Source: Streptomyces sp. Edi4 (lineage in GTDB: Bacteria > Actinomycetota > Actinomycetes > Streptomycetales > Streptomycetaceae). From it: a stretch of 64,000 nucleotides of DNA. This document shows positions 27,218-36,416 of this stretch, piece by piece (the stretch's first letter is position 1; each line of letters begins with the position of its first letter). The notes beneath the pieces were generated by a model. That model had not been told where the DNA came from and did no database searches. It was given only the letters and a program-made list of their open reading frames with translations. The stretch lies in the NCBI RefSeq assembly GCF_040253615.1, contig NZ_JBEJGY010000004.1, forward strand, positions 5,146,001 through 5,210,000, in the 5' to 3' direction. Position numbers and translations under genes: made by a program.

Positions 27218-28555
27218 ATGGCAGGCATGCCGAACGATCACCTGCGGCGACTGTTCGCGGAAAGCGGCTGGACGCTCAGCCAATGGGCGCGCGCCGTGAA
27301 CCTGGTCGGGAGCGAGAACGGCACGCCCCTGCGATACATCGCCTCCGCGGCACATCATTGGCTCGGGGGTACGACGCCCCGGGACCGGGTGCGGGGCTTC
27401 ATCGTCGAAGCGCTGTCGCGACGGCTTCAGCGTCCCGTGACCCACGCCGAGGCGGGGTTCGGGCGTTGCTCGGCCCCGTCTGCACCCGTGCCCGATGCGG
27501 TGGAGGGGCTGGTCGAGTTGGGGAGGGGGGACATGGGCCCGTCACGGCGAGGCGTGCTCGGTGCGGGCCTGTTCTCCGTGGCCCTCACGATCCCCGGATG
27601 GCCGGACGTCGTAGGTCGTGCGGAAGCTCTGCAGTCAGGGAAGACCACGCGTATCGGCCCGCACGACGTCGACATGGTCGTCGCCATGACCGAGCGCGTT
27701 TCCGATCTGGACGACGAGTTCGGAGGACGGTACGCACGCCCCATGGCTGCCGCCTTTCTGGTCAACACGGTGGCTCCCGCTCTCCGCGCCGATGGCTCCG
27801 AAGCGGTCAAGAACGCCATGCGGTCGGCCGCATCGGACCTCTGCTACCTAACCGGATACATGGCGGTGGACGAGGGCCTGCACGGGCTGGCGCAGGGCTA
27901 CTACGTGAAGGCTCTTGAGCTTGCGGGGGCGGCCGACGATCACCTGACCTACTGCACCACGCTGCGGGGGATGAGCGTTCAAGCCGTCGATCTGGGGCAC
28001 GGCCGAACGGCGGCGCGGCTGGCCGACTCGGCAGCTGCGGCCTCGCCTGCCGCAGGGCCGCGCATGCGGGCCTTCCTGGCCGGACAGCAAGCTCATGCCG
28101 CCGCGCAGACCGGAGACCGAGTCGGCGCGCTGCGGTACATGAGTGAGGCCGAGGTCGCCATGGACCGAGCCGAATCCCGGGGGAAGGCCTTCGGCTCGTA
28201 CGATCCCGCTTCCCTTCACTACCACGTGAGCCAGGTCCGCTATGAGCTGGGTGATGTGGCGGGCGCGGTCGAGGCGATGCTGGAGTCCGATCGGACGCGG
28301 CACAATGTCTACCGGCGCTCTCGTGTGCACCGCCGGGGGCTTCTGGCCGAACGGCAGTTGCAGGTCGGACACCTTGAAGCGGCTTGCCATACCTGGGGTC
28401 TGGCGCTTGACGACTACCCGTTGGTGCAGTCCGGGCGAGCGGATGACCGGATGTCCCGCATGGCGGGGATGTTGCGGCCCCATGCCAAGAACGCGGTGGC
28501 CCGCGAATTGCTCGACCGCGCGCGTGCGGTGATGCCGGGCCGGCTCTACGGGTAG
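27218..28555 (+). CDS. TPR-containing transcriptional regulator-like protein
   Basis: A 445-aa protein. The N-terminal ~75 residues look like a helix-turn-helix/core-binding region (RRLFAESGWTLSQWARAVNLV, HHWLGGTTPRDRVRGFIVEALSRRL). A linker with an Arg-rich patch and a hydrophobic stretch (RRGVLGAGLFSVALTIPG) follows, then about 300 residues of helical TPR-like repeats (YYVKALELAGAADDHLTYCTTLRG, HYHVSQVRYELGDVAGAVEAM). Such Streptomyces proteins act as pleiotropic regulators, sometimes peptide- or metabolite-sensing. The ATG at 27218 has GAGGGGAG. Its targets are unknown; divergence from small genes suggests local control. Confidence 0.68.
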   Translation: MAGMPNDHLRRLFAESGWTLSQWARAVNLVGSENGTPLRYIASAAHHWLGGTTPRDRVRGFIVEALSRRLQRPVTHAEAGFGRCSAPSAPVPDAVEGLVELGRGDMGPSRRGVLGAGLFSVALTIPGWPDVVGRAEALQSGKTTRIGPHDVDMVVAMTERVSDLDDEFGGRYARPMAAAFLVNTVAPALRADGSEAVKNAMRSAASDLCYLTGYMAVDEGLHGLAQGYYVKALELAGAADDHLTYCTTLRGMSVQAVDLGHGRTAARLADSAAAASPAAGPRMRAFLAGQQAHAAAQTGDRVGALRYMSEAEVAMDRAESRGKAFGSYDPASLHYHVSQVRYELGDVAGAVEAMLESDRTRHNVYRRSRVHRRGLLAERQLQVGHLEAACHTWGLALDDYPLVQSGRADDRMSRMAGMLRPHAKNAVARELLDRARAVMPGRLYG

Positions 28556-28709
28556 GGGTCGTGGCCCGGGTCTCGGTGCCGGCTGTTCGCGTCCCGCGCG
28601 GTTTCCCCGGCGCCGTAGGAGCACCCGGTGCCGGGGCCACGGCGGTCGCGGTGGGGCCGCGTCGCAAAAGGCACAGCTCCGCGCACCCCGCACCGAGAGG
28701 CTGCCCCCC

Positions 28710-29711
28710 TCAGTCGGCCGTCACCGCGTACCCCTCCGCGTCAAGGCGGGCCGGGAGGTTGAACAAGGGGAACCAGCGTTCCGTGTCCAGGAAGGACGTG
28801 ATGCCCGAGACCTTGCCCCCGGTCGTTTCCAGCACCATCAGGGCCCACGGGGCGAACCCGCCCGCCGGGTCCGGGTGGTAGTGGGCGAACGCCGGCGTGC
28901 CGTTGGCCACCGTCGGCAGGAGGCGGGAGCCGCGGCAGACCGAGCCCACGCCCAGCATCCAGCCCACGATGTCGTCGTGGCCCCGCAGCCACAGGTCGTA
29001 CGGCGGCATCGACAGCGTCGCGTCCTCGTGGAGCAGGGCGGTCAGGGCCGTCATGTCGTAGCCCTCGAAGGCCGCCACATAGCGGTCCAGGAGCTTCTGC
29101 TGCTCCTCGTCGAGGGGGTCGGCCGCGTCCGTCTGCTTCGGGTCGGACTCGGCCAGCGTCGAACGGGCGCGCTGGAGCGCGGAGTTGACCGAGGCGACCG
29201 TCGTGTCCAGGAGCTCGGCGACCTCCGCCGCCTTCCACGCCAGCACCTCGCGCAGGATCAGCACCGCGCGCTGCTTGGGCGGCAGGTGCTGGAGCGCCGC
29301 GACGAAGGCGAGCCGCACCGACTCGCGGGCCAGCGCCGCCTCCGCCGGGTCCTCGACAGTGGGCAGCACCCGGCCGTCCGGCACCGGCTCCAACCAGGTC
29401 ACTTCCGGGCGGGAGTTGAGCTGGGCGTTGGCCACCGGGGTGGCCGCCGTCAGATCCATCGGGCGGGCCCGCTTGTTGCCTGCCGTCAGCATGTCCAGGC
29501 ACACGTTGGTCGCGATGCGGTACAGCCACGAGCGCAGGGAGGAGCGGCCCTCGAACTTGTCGATGCTCCGCCACGCCCGCACCAGCGTGTCCTGCACCGC
29601 GTCCTCCGCCTCGAAGGCCGAGCCGAGCATGCGGTAGCAGTACCCCGTCAGCTCCCTGCGGTGTTCCTCCAGGCGTACGTCCAGGTCCGCCGCCGCTGCC
29701 AGATCACTCAT
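28710..29711 (-). CDS. ECF RNA polymerase sigma factor with C-terminal SnoaL-like domain
   Basis: A 333-aa sigma factor. Region 2 is [25 protein letters not shown]...[18 protein letters not shown]; region 4 is [44 protein letters not shown]. The last ~120 residues form a SnoaL/NTF2-like domain ([31 protein letters not shown]...), which in such factors modulates activity in place of a separate anti-sigma factor. The ATG at 29711 is preceded by GGGGTGG. No anti-sigma gene is adjacent. Confidence 0.88.
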   Translation of the reverse strand: MSDLAAAADLDVRLEEHRRELTGYCYRMLGSAFEAEDAVQDTLVRAWRSIDKFEGRSSLRSWLYRIATNVCLDMLTAGNKRARPMDLTAATPVANAQLNSRPEVTWLEPVPDGRVLPTVEDPAEAALARESVRLAFVAALQHLPPKQRAVLILREVLAWKAAEVAELLDTTVASVNSALQRARSTLAESDPKQTDAADPLDEEQQKLLDRYVAAFEGYDMTALTALLHEDATLSMPPYDLWLRGHDDIVGWMLGVGSVCRGSRLLPTVANGTPAFAHYHPDPAGGFAPWALMVLETTGGKVSGITSFLDTERWFPLFNLPARLDAEGYAVTAD

Positions 29712-29803
29712 CGGTCCACCCCGTGTCGCACCGTGCACTACCAGCACTCGCGAAGCTACCCGACCCCACTGACAATCGCGCGCTTAACCGAAGAAAGCGC
29801 AGG

Positions 29804-31087
29804 TCAGGGGCGGGCGTGTGCCAAGCGCAGGCGCTGGACGCGGCGCTCGGCGCGGGCCGCGTGGGTGCCGTACAGAGTCACCGATACGACGCCGACGACC
29901 GCGACGAGGCCCAGCGCCACCGTGGCCGGCCAGCCCGCCGCGTGGAAGGCGACCGCGCCGAGCGTGCCGCCCGCGCTGGAGCCCAGGTAGTACGCGGACT
30001 GGTAGAGCGCGGACGCCTGGGCGCGGCCCTGCTTGGCGGTGTGGCTGACCGAGGAGGAGGCGACGGAGTGGCCCATGAAGAAGCCCGCGGTGATCAGGAC
30101 AAGGCCCGCGAGGATCGCCGGCAGGGAGCTCGCGAGTGAGAGCAGCAGGCCCGCCGCCGTCGTGGACACCGCCAGGTACAGGGCGCCCCTGCGGCCCACC
30201 CGGGCCACCAGCTTGCCGGCCGTGGCCGAGGAGACCGTACCGACCAGGTAGACCAGGAAGATCGAGCCGATCAGGCCCTGCGGCAGATGGAAGGGGGCCG
30301 CGGTGAGGCGGTAGCCGATCACCGTGTAGACCGCGCCGAACACCGTCATGAACAGCGCGCCGATGACATACAGCCGGACCAGGAGCGGGTCGGTGAGGTG
30401 GCCGCGCACCGTGTGGGCCAGGGCGCGCGGGTTCAGTGAACCCGGCTGGAAGTTGCGGGCGCTGGGCAGCAGCACCTTGAAGGCGACCGCGCACACCGCC
30501 GCCAGTACGCCCACCGCGAGCAGCGCCGCGCGCCAGCCGAGGGCCTGGGCGACCCAGCCGGTCAGGATGCGCCCGCTCATGCCGCCGATCGAATTGCCCG
30601 CGACGAACAGGCCGATCGCCGCGACCAGCGCCTTCGGCCGCACTTCCTCCGCCAGGTACGCCATCGCCGACGCCGGAAGTCCCGCTATCGCCGCGCCCTG
30701 GACGGCGCGCAGCGCCACCAGCCAGGTCACGTTCGGCGCGAACGGCACGAACAGGCCTACCGCCACCGCGACCGCCAGGGACACCGTCATCATCCGGGTG
30801 CGCCCGAACCGCTCGGACAGGGCGCTGAGCGGCAGGACGAACAGGGCGAGCGCGCCGGTGGCCGCCGACACCGTCCAGCTGGCCGCGCTCGCCGTGGCCC
30901 CGAGGTCGGCGGAGATCAGGGGCAGCAGGGCCTGGGTGGAGTAGAGGAGGGCGAAGGTGGCGACACCGGCGGCGAAGAGCGCGAAGCTCATCCGGCGGTA
31001 ACCGGCGGCGCCCGGGGCGAGCTGGAGCGGGGACGACGAGGTCGAGGCGGCCACGGTGGTGGACGCCCCGGTACTGGCGGGAGGCAT
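29804..31087 (-). CDS. MFS transporter (drug/metabolite exporter type)
   Basis: A 427-aa protein with twelve hydrophobic segments and the MFS motif between TM2 and TM3 (LSERFGRTR), resembling YnfM/AraJ-type exporters. A Ser/Thr-rich N-tail of about 30 residues precedes TM1. The ATG at 31087 is the natural start. It is divergent from a LysR regulator with a gap of about 90 bp, so expression is probably controlled by that protein in response to an exported compound. Confidence 0.87.
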   Translation of the reverse strand: MPPASTGASTTVAASTSSSPLQLAPGAAGYRRMSFALFAAGVATFALLYSTQALLPLISADLGATASAASWTVSAATGALALFVLPLSALSERFGRTRMMTVSLAVAVAVGLFVPFAPNVTWLVALRAVQGAAIAGLPASAMAYLAEEVRPKALVAAIGLFVAGNSIGGMSGRILTGWVAQALGWRAALLAVGVLAAVCAVAFKVLLPSARNFQPGSLNPRALAHTVRGHLTDPLLVRLYVIGALFMTVFGAVYTVIGYRLTAAPFHLPQGLIGSIFLVYLVGTVSSATAGKLVARVGRRGALYLAVSTTAAGLLLSLASSLPAILAGLVLITAGFFMGHSVASSSVSHTAKQGRAQASALYQSAYYLGSSAGGTLGAVAFHAAGWPATVALGLVAVVGVVSVTLYGTHAARAERRVQRLRLAHARP

Positions 31088-31180
31088 GCCAAGACCGTAG
31101 GCCCGCCTTCGTTGATGCGTCCAATGCACAGATGGGGGACAATCAATCCACTCCTGCATCAGCCGAGGTCAGAGGCGCGC

Positions 31181-32113
31181 GTGTCATTGAACAGTTACGT
31201 AGAATCCATGGAGGGCGCCGCGATGGCGCTCGCGCCGCGCCTCGCCTGCTTCGTCGGGGTGGCCCGCCACGAGCACGTCACACGCGCCGCGCTCGAACTG
31301 GGCGTGCCGCAGTCGACCCTCTCGCGCGCCATGGTCCGTCTCGAAGAGGACCTGGGCGTCGCCCTGTTCGCGCGCAAGGGCCGCACCGTGGCGCTGACCG
31401 CCGCGGGCCGCGCCTTCCTCGGCTCGGCCGAGCGGGCGCTGGCCGAGGTCGGCAGGGCCGCCGAGTCGGTGCGCGCGGACGCCGACCCGGGCACCGGAAA
31501 GGTCGCCTTCGGCTTTCTGCACACCATGGGGTCCGAGACCGTGCCGGGTCTCATCCGCGCCTTCCGGGCCGATCATCCCCGGATCCGCTTCACCCTCGTA
31601 CAGAACTACGGCGAGGCGATGATCGAGCGGCTGCGGGCCGGTGAACTCGACCTGTGTCTGACCTCGCCGGTGCCCGACGCGCCCGACCTGGTGGCCCGGC
31701 GCCTGGACGAGCAGCGGCTGCGTCTTGTGGTGCCCGAGGACCACCGGCTCGCGGGGCGCAAGCGGGTGCGGCTCGCGGAGGCCGCCGATGAGACCTTCGT
31801 GACGCTGGAGCCCGGTTACGGTCTGCGGCGCATCACCGACGACCTGTGCGCCAAGGCCGGGTTCGCGCCGCGCATCGCCTTCGAGGGCGAGGAGGCCGAG
31901 ACGCTGCGCGGTCTGGTCGCCGCCGGGCTCGGCGTGGCGCTGCTGCCGCCACCGGCGGTGGCCAGGCCCGGGGTCGTGGAGCTGACCGTCACCGCGCCGC
32001 GCGCGGTGCGCGAGATCGGCGTGGCCTGGCTCGACGGCCACCCCGACACCCCGCCGGTGGCCGCCTTCAAGGCCTTCCTGCTGTCCCGGCGCGGCAAGCT
32101 GATCCCGCAGTGA
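31181..32113 (+). CDS. LysR-family transcriptional regulator
   Basis: A 310-aa regulator. Its helix-turn-helix (ARHEHVTRAALELGVPQSTLSRAMVRLEEDLGVALFARKGRTVALT) is followed by a periplasmic-binding-protein-like sensor domain (GKVAFGFLHTMGSETVPGLIRAFRADHP). GTG at 31181 has AGAGG 5 nt upstream; an ATG at 31208 is an alternative nine codons in. It likely regulates the divergent MFS gene. Its end faces the hydrolase gene with only 28 bp between. Confidence 0.87.
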   Translation: MSLNSYVESMEGAAMALAPRLACFVGVARHEHVTRAALELGVPQSTLSRAMVRLEEDLGVALFARKGRTVALTAAGRAFLGSAERALAEVGRAAESVRADADPGTGKVAFGFLHTMGSETVPGLIRAFRADHPRIRFTLVQNYGEAMIERLRAGELDLCLTSPVPDAPDLVARRLDEQRLRLVVPEDHRLAGRKRVRLAEAADETFVTLEPGYGLRRITDDLCAKAGFAPRIAFEGEEAETLRGLVAAGLGVALLPPPAVARPGVVELTVTAPRAVREIGVAWLDGHPDTPPVAAFKAFLLSRRGKLIPQ

Positions 32114-32141
32114 GTTCCCGGACCGAGGCCCAGCAACTCCC

Positions 32142-32906
32142 TTACGGGTGCAGGGACTTGCCGAACCCCGCGGCCAGGGGCATGCGCAGCCCCAGCGGCG
32201 GCGGCGCGGCGAAGGCGTCCTCGACCGGGCGGGCGTACGGGCGCGAGCACAGGGTCCCGAGCACGAAGTCCACGGCGAGCGCGTGCACTTCGGGGCGGTG
32301 CTGGCGCAGCGCGTGGCCGTCGGAGTGGACCTCGAAGCGGCAGGTGTCCCGGTTGGCCTTCTTGGCGCGCTCGGCGAGGCGGTAGGAGAGCTCGGGGTCG
32401 CTGCGCGCGTCATTGGTGCCGTGCACGATGAGCACCCGCCGTCCCACGAGCTGCTTCACCGGCTCCCCATCGGCCGTCACGTCGTCCGGCGGGATCCAAG
32501 GGGCGAGCGCGAGAACGGAGTTGACCGCCGGGTGGCCCGCCGCGCGCAGCGCCGCGCGGGCACCCATGCCGTGTCCCGCCAGGCACACCTGGACATCGCC
32601 GTAGCGGCGTACGGCCTCGTCGGCCGCCCACTCGGCGTCCAGGGCGAGCCGGGCGTCGCCGCCGTTCCAGCCGCCCGCGCGGTAGTGCACGCCGTGCGCC
32701 ACCAGGCCCGCCGCGCGGCCGTCCCTGGCCAGCCTGCGGGCCAGGGGCAGCGCGGCCGCGTAGGAGAAGGGGGAGGGCCGGCGTGCCGAGACGGGGTCGC
32801 CGTCCGGGAGCACGAGGACCACACCGCTGACCGTCGCGCCGGCGCCGGTCGCACCGACGGCCCGTCCCAGCCGGGCAGCAGGCAGGGGAATCGCTTGCTG
32901 TGCCAT
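32142..32906 (-). CDS. alpha/beta-hydrolase-fold protein lacking nucleophile serine
   Basis: A 254-aa protein of the dienelactone-hydrolase type: SGVVLVLPDGDPVS, the elbow VQVCLAGHGMGARAAL, VLIVHGTNDARSDPELS (acid residue) and a late His in VHSDGHALRQH. The nucleophile elbow reads Gly-His-Gly-Met-Gly; the Ser or Cys expected at the centre is Gly, so classic esterase chemistry should be absent. It may be a binding protein or use another mechanism. It is convergent with the LysR gene and divergent from add. Confidence 0.78.
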   Translation of the reverse strand: MAQQAIPLPAARLGRAVGATGAGATVSGVVLVLPDGDPVSARRPSPFSYAAALPLARRLARDGRAAGLVAHGVHYRAGGWNGGDARLALDAEWAADEAVRRYGDVQVCLAGHGMGARAALRAAGHPAVNSVLALAPWIPPDDVTADGEPVKQLVGRRVLIVHGTNDARSDPELSYRLAERAKKANRDTCRFEVHSDGHALRQHRPEVHALAVDFVLGTLCSRPYARPVEDAFAAPPPLGLRMPLAAGFGKSLHP

Positions 32907-33006
32907 GGCAGAACAGTCTCAGAAGCCCGGGTGTACGCCACCCGTCCGCACGGTCACTGTTACGTATCGACGACGCCTGGGCGCCCGGACGCCCGACACC
33001 CGGCGA

Positions 33007-33020
33007 TCTACGCGCGTAGG
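33007..33020. promoter_or_regulatory. nucleoside-regulon palindrome upstream of add
   Basis: TCTACGCGCGTAGG, one mismatch from the palindrome. A TAGAGT -10 hexamer stands at 33024-33029, only 6 nt before the add ATG, so the mRNA should be leaderless and the palindrome fills the -35/-10 spacer. This is the clearest repressor-like placement in the window. Confidence 0.75.
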
Positions 33021-33035
33021 GGCTAGAGTGCGCAG

Positions 33036-34190
33036 ATGACGAGCCAGACCGCATCCGTGCCCACCCCGGATCAGATCAGCCGTGCCCCGAAGGTGCTGCT
33101 CCACGACCACCTCGACGGGGGTCTGCGCCCCGGGACCATCATCGACATCGCCCGCGAAGTCGGGTACGAAGGCCTGCCCGAGACCGAGGCCGACAAGCTC
33201 GGCATCTGGTTCCGCGAGGCCGCCGACTCGGGCTCCCTCGAACGGTACTTGGAGACCTTCGCGCACACCTGCGCCGTCATGCAGACCCGCGACGCGCTCG
33301 TCCGCGTCGCCGCCGAGTGCGCCCAGGACCTGGCCGAGGACGGCGTCGTCTACGCCGAGGTGCGCTACGCGCCCGAGCAGCACCTGGAGGGGGGCCTCAC
33401 CCTCCAAGAGGTCGTCGAGGCCGTCAACGAGGGCTTTCGCGAAGGGGAGAAGCGGGCCCGCGCGGGCGGCCACCGCATCCGGGTGGGCGCGCTGCTGACC
33501 GCCATGCGGCACGCCGCCCGCGCCCTGGAGATCGCCGAACTGGCCAACTCCTACCGGGACTCGGGCGTCGTCGGCTTCGACATCGCGGGCGCGGAGGCGG
33601 GCTTCCCGCCCACCCGTCACCTCGACGCCTTCGAGTACCTGAAGCGCGAGAACAACCACTTCACCATCCACGCAGGCGAGGCCTTCGGCCTGCCGTCGAT
33701 CTGGCAGGCGCTCCAGTGGTGCGGCGCCGACCGGCTCGGCCACGGCGTCCGCATCATCGACGACATCGAGGTCACCGAGGACGGCGGCGTGAAGCTCGGC
33801 CGGCTCGCCTCGTACGTGCGCGACAAGCGGATCCCCCTGGAGATGTGCCCCACCTCCAACCTCCAGACCGGCGCCGCCTCCTCGTACGCCGACCACCCCA
33901 TCGGGCTGCTGCGCACACTGCACTTCCGGGCCACCGTCAACACCGACAACCGGCTGATGTCGGGGACCAGCATGAGCCAGGAATTCGAGCACCTGACGAA
34001 GGCGTTCGGCTACACGCTCGACGACATGCAGTGGTTCACGGTCAATGCGATGAAATCCGCGTTCATTCCTTTCGATGAACGGCTCGCGATGATCAATGAG
34101 GTGATCAAGCCCGGTTATGCCGAGTTGAAATCCGAATGGCTGTTCCAGCAGACGGCCACGACCAGCGGTTCCGCCTCCGCGAGCGGCTGA
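33036..34190 (+). CDS. add: adenosine deaminase
   Basis: A 384-aa zinc enzyme converting adenosine and deoxyadenosine to inosine and deoxyinosine. The metal and catalytic motifs are [19 protein letters not shown] (catalytic Glu) and GHGVRI, plus NTDNR in place of the commoner NTDDP. The other family regions are intact ([30 protein letters not shown]). It has its own leaderless-type promoter with the palindrome and a T-tract terminator behind, making it a single-gene unit of the nucleoside set. Confidence 0.95.
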   Translation: MTSQTASVPTPDQISRAPKVLLHDHLDGGLRPGTIIDIAREVGYEGLPETEADKLGIWFREAADSGSLERYLETFAHTCAVMQTRDALVRVAAECAQDLAEDGVVYAEVRYAPEQHLEGGLTLQEVVEAVNEGFREGEKRARAGGHRIRVGALLTAMRHAARALEIAELANSYRDSGVVGFDIAGAEAGFPPTRHLDAFEYLKRENNHFTIHAGEAFGLPSIWQALQWCGADRLGHGVRIIDDIEVTEDGGVKLGRLASYVRDKRIPLEMCPTSNLQTGAASSYADHPIGLLRTLHFRATVNTDNRLMSGTSMSQEFEHLTKAFGYTLDDMQWFTVNAMKSAFIPFDERLAMINEVIKPGYAELKSEWLFQQTATTSGSASASG

Positions 34191-34205
34191 TCCCCGGCGG
34201 ACGGG

Positions 34206-34235
34206 AACGGCCGGGTGGCCGAACGCCCGGCCGTT
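34206..34235 (+). terminator. terminator after add
   Basis: AACGGCCGGG, a 10-nt loop, CCCGGCCGTT, then TT: a 10-bp stem followed by a short T run, 15 bp after the add stop codon. Confidence 0.8.
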
Positions 34236-34314
34236 TTCGGGTGTTTGCCCCCGGGTCCCGGCGTGACTACCTTGGCGAGCCGCCCACCCTCCCCTTCCCA
34301 AGGACGAACCTCTG

Positions 34315-34614
34315 ATGAAGCAGTCCCCCAAGACGATCGGTGTCGTTGCCCTCGGCGCCGCCGCCCTCGCTGCCGTCGGTACCGGTACGGCCTCCGCCGC
34401 CCCCGCGCTTCCGATGGGAACGGTGTCGAGCCTGACCGCCGGCACCCCGCTCGGCGTCGTCGCCCGGGCGGTGCCCGCGGCCTCCCCCGAGGCGCTGGCC
34501 GGCCAGAAGAAGGGCACCAGCTCCGACCCGGTCGCCGGGCTCCTCGGCGGACTGCCCACAGGGCCGGTGGCCGGCAGCCTCAACACTGGCGGACTGCCGG
34601 GTCTCTCCGGCTGA
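34315..34614 (+). CDS. small secreted protein
   Basis: A 99-aa protein with a clear Sec signal (KQSPKTIGVVALGAAALAAVGTGTASAAPA, cleavage after ASA). The mature part is low-complexity, rich in Gly, Leu, Pro, Ala and Thr, with a repeat-like tail (GLLGGLPTGPVAGSLNTGGLPGL). It carries no cysteines. Unknown function; similar small exported proteins are common in Streptomyces and one of comparable character lies at 41.1 kb. Confidence 0.75.
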   Translation: MKQSPKTIGVVALGAAALAAVGTGTASAAPALPMGTVSSLTAGTPLGVVARAVPAASPEALAGQKKGTSSDPVAGLLGGLPTGPVAGSLNTGGLPGLSG

Positions 34615-34690
34615 CCTGGACCGGCCCGCCAGGGGCGGGCACCCGTGAGCCGGGTGCGCGCCCCTCGGGTGTCCGAGTAGGGTCCGGATC

Positions 34691-35383
34691 ATGCGTCCGA
34701 CGGCGTACGCCCGAGCGGCGGTGCTCACCCTGACCGCGGTGGCCGCGGCGGCCTGCGCCGGACCGCGCGGTGGGCCCGACGGCTTCGCGGGCGCTTCCTC
34801 CCCGATGCGCGCCGCCCTTGCGCGCGCCGCGCTCGCGGCCGCCGACGTGCCCGGCTACCAGGTGTCGGGCGACCCCTCGCCCGACGACACCCGCGGCACC
34901 CCGCACGCCGACCGGGCCGCCTGCGCGCCGCTCGCCGAAGTCATGGGCGAACGCCCCGACGACCGCGCCCGCGCGACCGTGAACCGGGGCCTCGGCTCCC
35001 GCAGCGTGCCCGGCCTCGCCGTGTCCGCGTCGCTCTCGGCCTACGCCGAGCCGGACGCGCGGGACCTGATGATCCGGCTGCGCACCGCGCTGACCCGCTG
35101 CGGGACAGACTTCGCCACCCTGCTCGACGGCCGCGAGGCCACCTATCAGGACGTGCGGGCGGTGCCCTACGACGTCTTGGGCGGAGAATCGGTCAGCTGG
35201 ACGGCCACCGCGCCGAGCCGGCAGGCGCCCGCGCCGGTGCACATCGTCGTCGTGCGCCGGGGTGCCACCATCGTGCGGTTCATGGCGATCGACCTGTCCG
35301 GGCGCCGGGCCCCGGCGGTGCGGGTGCCCCGCGAGATCGCCGACGTACAGCTGGCCAAACTGGCCAGGTCCGGGACCGGCTGA
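34691..35383 (+). CDS. putative lipoprotein
   Basis: A 230-aa exported protein. The signal (RAAVLTLTAVAAAACAG) has a lipobox Cys at about 22. The mature protein has a soluble alpha/beta pattern (RAALARAALAAADVPGYQV, DLMIRLRTALTRCGTDFATLLDG, HIVVVRRGATIVRFMAIDL) like actinobacterial lipoproteins of unknown role, possibly with an internal disulfide. It is in tandem with the small secreted protein but 76 bp away. Confidence 0.75.
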   Translation: MRPTAYARAAVLTLTAVAAAACAGPRGGPDGFAGASSPMRAALARAALAAADVPGYQVSGDPSPDDTRGTPHADRAACAPLAEVMGERPDDRARATVNRGLGSRSVPGLAVSASLSAYAEPDARDLMIRLRTALTRCGTDFATLLDGREATYQDVRAVPYDVLGGESVSWTATAPSRQAPAPVHIVVVRRGATIVRFMAIDLSGRRAPAVRVPREIADVQLAKLARSGTG

Positions 35384-35440
35384 CCTGCCGGCGCTGACCT
35401 GCCGGCGGTGACCTGCCGGCGCTGACCTGTCGGCGGTGAT

Positions 35441-35644
35441 CTACCAGGCGGCGCGGGGTGACTTCTCGCCGGGGATCAGGGCCCACAGGGCCAGATAGAG
35501 CACGCACTGCGGCCCCGGAAGCAGACACGACACCAGGAAGATCACGCGCATCGTGGACGCGGAGGTGCCGAAACGCCGTGCGAGTGCGGCGCACACCCCG
35601 CCGATCATGCGGCCTTCGGTGGGTCGGACGAGAGAGGCGCTCAT
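35441..35644 (-). CDS. PspC-domain small membrane protein
   Basis: A 67-aa protein with the PspC signature: RMIGGVCAALARRFGTSASTMRVIFLVSCLL followed by a second hydrophobic part (YLALWALIP) and a short basic tail. PspC proteins sit in the membrane and respond to envelope stress, sometimes through a paired kinase. Here it stands alone between a lipoprotein and a VanZ-like gene. GC-repeat DNA ('gctgacctgccggc' units) fills the gap before its stop codon. Confidence 0.85.
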   Translation of the reverse strand: MSASLVRPTEGRMIGGVCAALARRFGTSASTMRVIFLVSCLLPGPQCVLYLALWALIPGEKSPRAAW

Positions 35645-35737
35645 GGAAGGCTCCTTCGGGAGCGGGCGGGGAGCCCTCTGCGTGGGCTCCCTCGTGATGT
35701 CTCCATGGTCCAGCCCGGCGCGGCGCGCGGCCTCGGG

Positions 35738-36289
35738 CTACGGGGCGATCCCGACCCTGGGAATCGTCGGGGTGCGCCCCTGAGCGGAGTCCTCCCGAAG
35801 GACGGGGGCGGGGCCCACGCGCTGGTTCCTGCGGCGTATGCCGCGCCGGCCCGCCGGTACCACCGCGAGGTGGGCCAGGGCCACTCCGGTGGTGTTCAGG
35901 AGCAGCGCGTCGACATCGGGCACCTGTCCGGGCACGGCCGTCTGGAGCAGGGCGATGCCGAGGGAGATCAGCGCGCCCGCCAGGACGGTGCGGACCAGCG
36001 AGGCGAGCGGGGAGACCCAGAGGCGGCCGCCGGCCAGCGGGAGCAGTATCCCGAGCGGCGCCAGCAGCAGAAGCCCCTCGCCGATCCGGTGGGCGGCCTC
36101 CAGGGGGCCGAGCGCCAGATCGGCCTTGATGCCGGCGAGCGGGGTCAGATTGGTGGCGGTCACCCACAGCACGTCCCGTGGACGCAGGGTGACCCATGCC
36201 ACGAGCAGCAGATGCGCGAGGAGGAGCACGCATCCCACCACGCGGAACCGGATGACGGCGTCGCCGCCCTGACCTTCACGCTGCTGCAC
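35738..36289 (-). CDS. VanZ-family membrane protein
   Basis: A 183-aa protein with about four to five membrane segments: VVGCVLLLAHLLLVAWVTLRP, LTPLAGI..., LLLLAPLGILLPL and DVDALLLNTTGVALAHL. The 'DvddlllNttGaalG'-like motif is the VanZ mark. VanZ relatives give low-level teicoplanin tolerance in some hosts; here an envelope role is all that can be said. GTG at 36289 is the likeliest start; upstream ORF extension is not protein-like. Start moderately uncertain. Confidence 0.75.
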   Translation of the reverse strand: MQQREGQGGDAVIRFRVVGCVLLLAHLLLVAWVTLRPRDVLWVTATNLTPLAGIKADLALGPLEAAHRIGEGLLLLAPLGILLPLAGGRLWVSPLASLVRTVLAGALISLGIALLQTAVPGQVPDVDALLLNTTGVALAHLAVVPAGRRGIRRRNQRVGPAPVLREDSAQGRTPTIPRVGIAP

Positions 36290-36416
36290 GCTGCCCAAGA
36301 CGCGGACGGCGGCGGGAACGGTTCCGCCTCGGCCGGGTGATTCCCCCGAGTGCTCCTCTAGGGGGTCTCTGGTGGACCATGGCCGGGGGTGCCGACCCTG
36401 ATCCACCAGCCACCCC

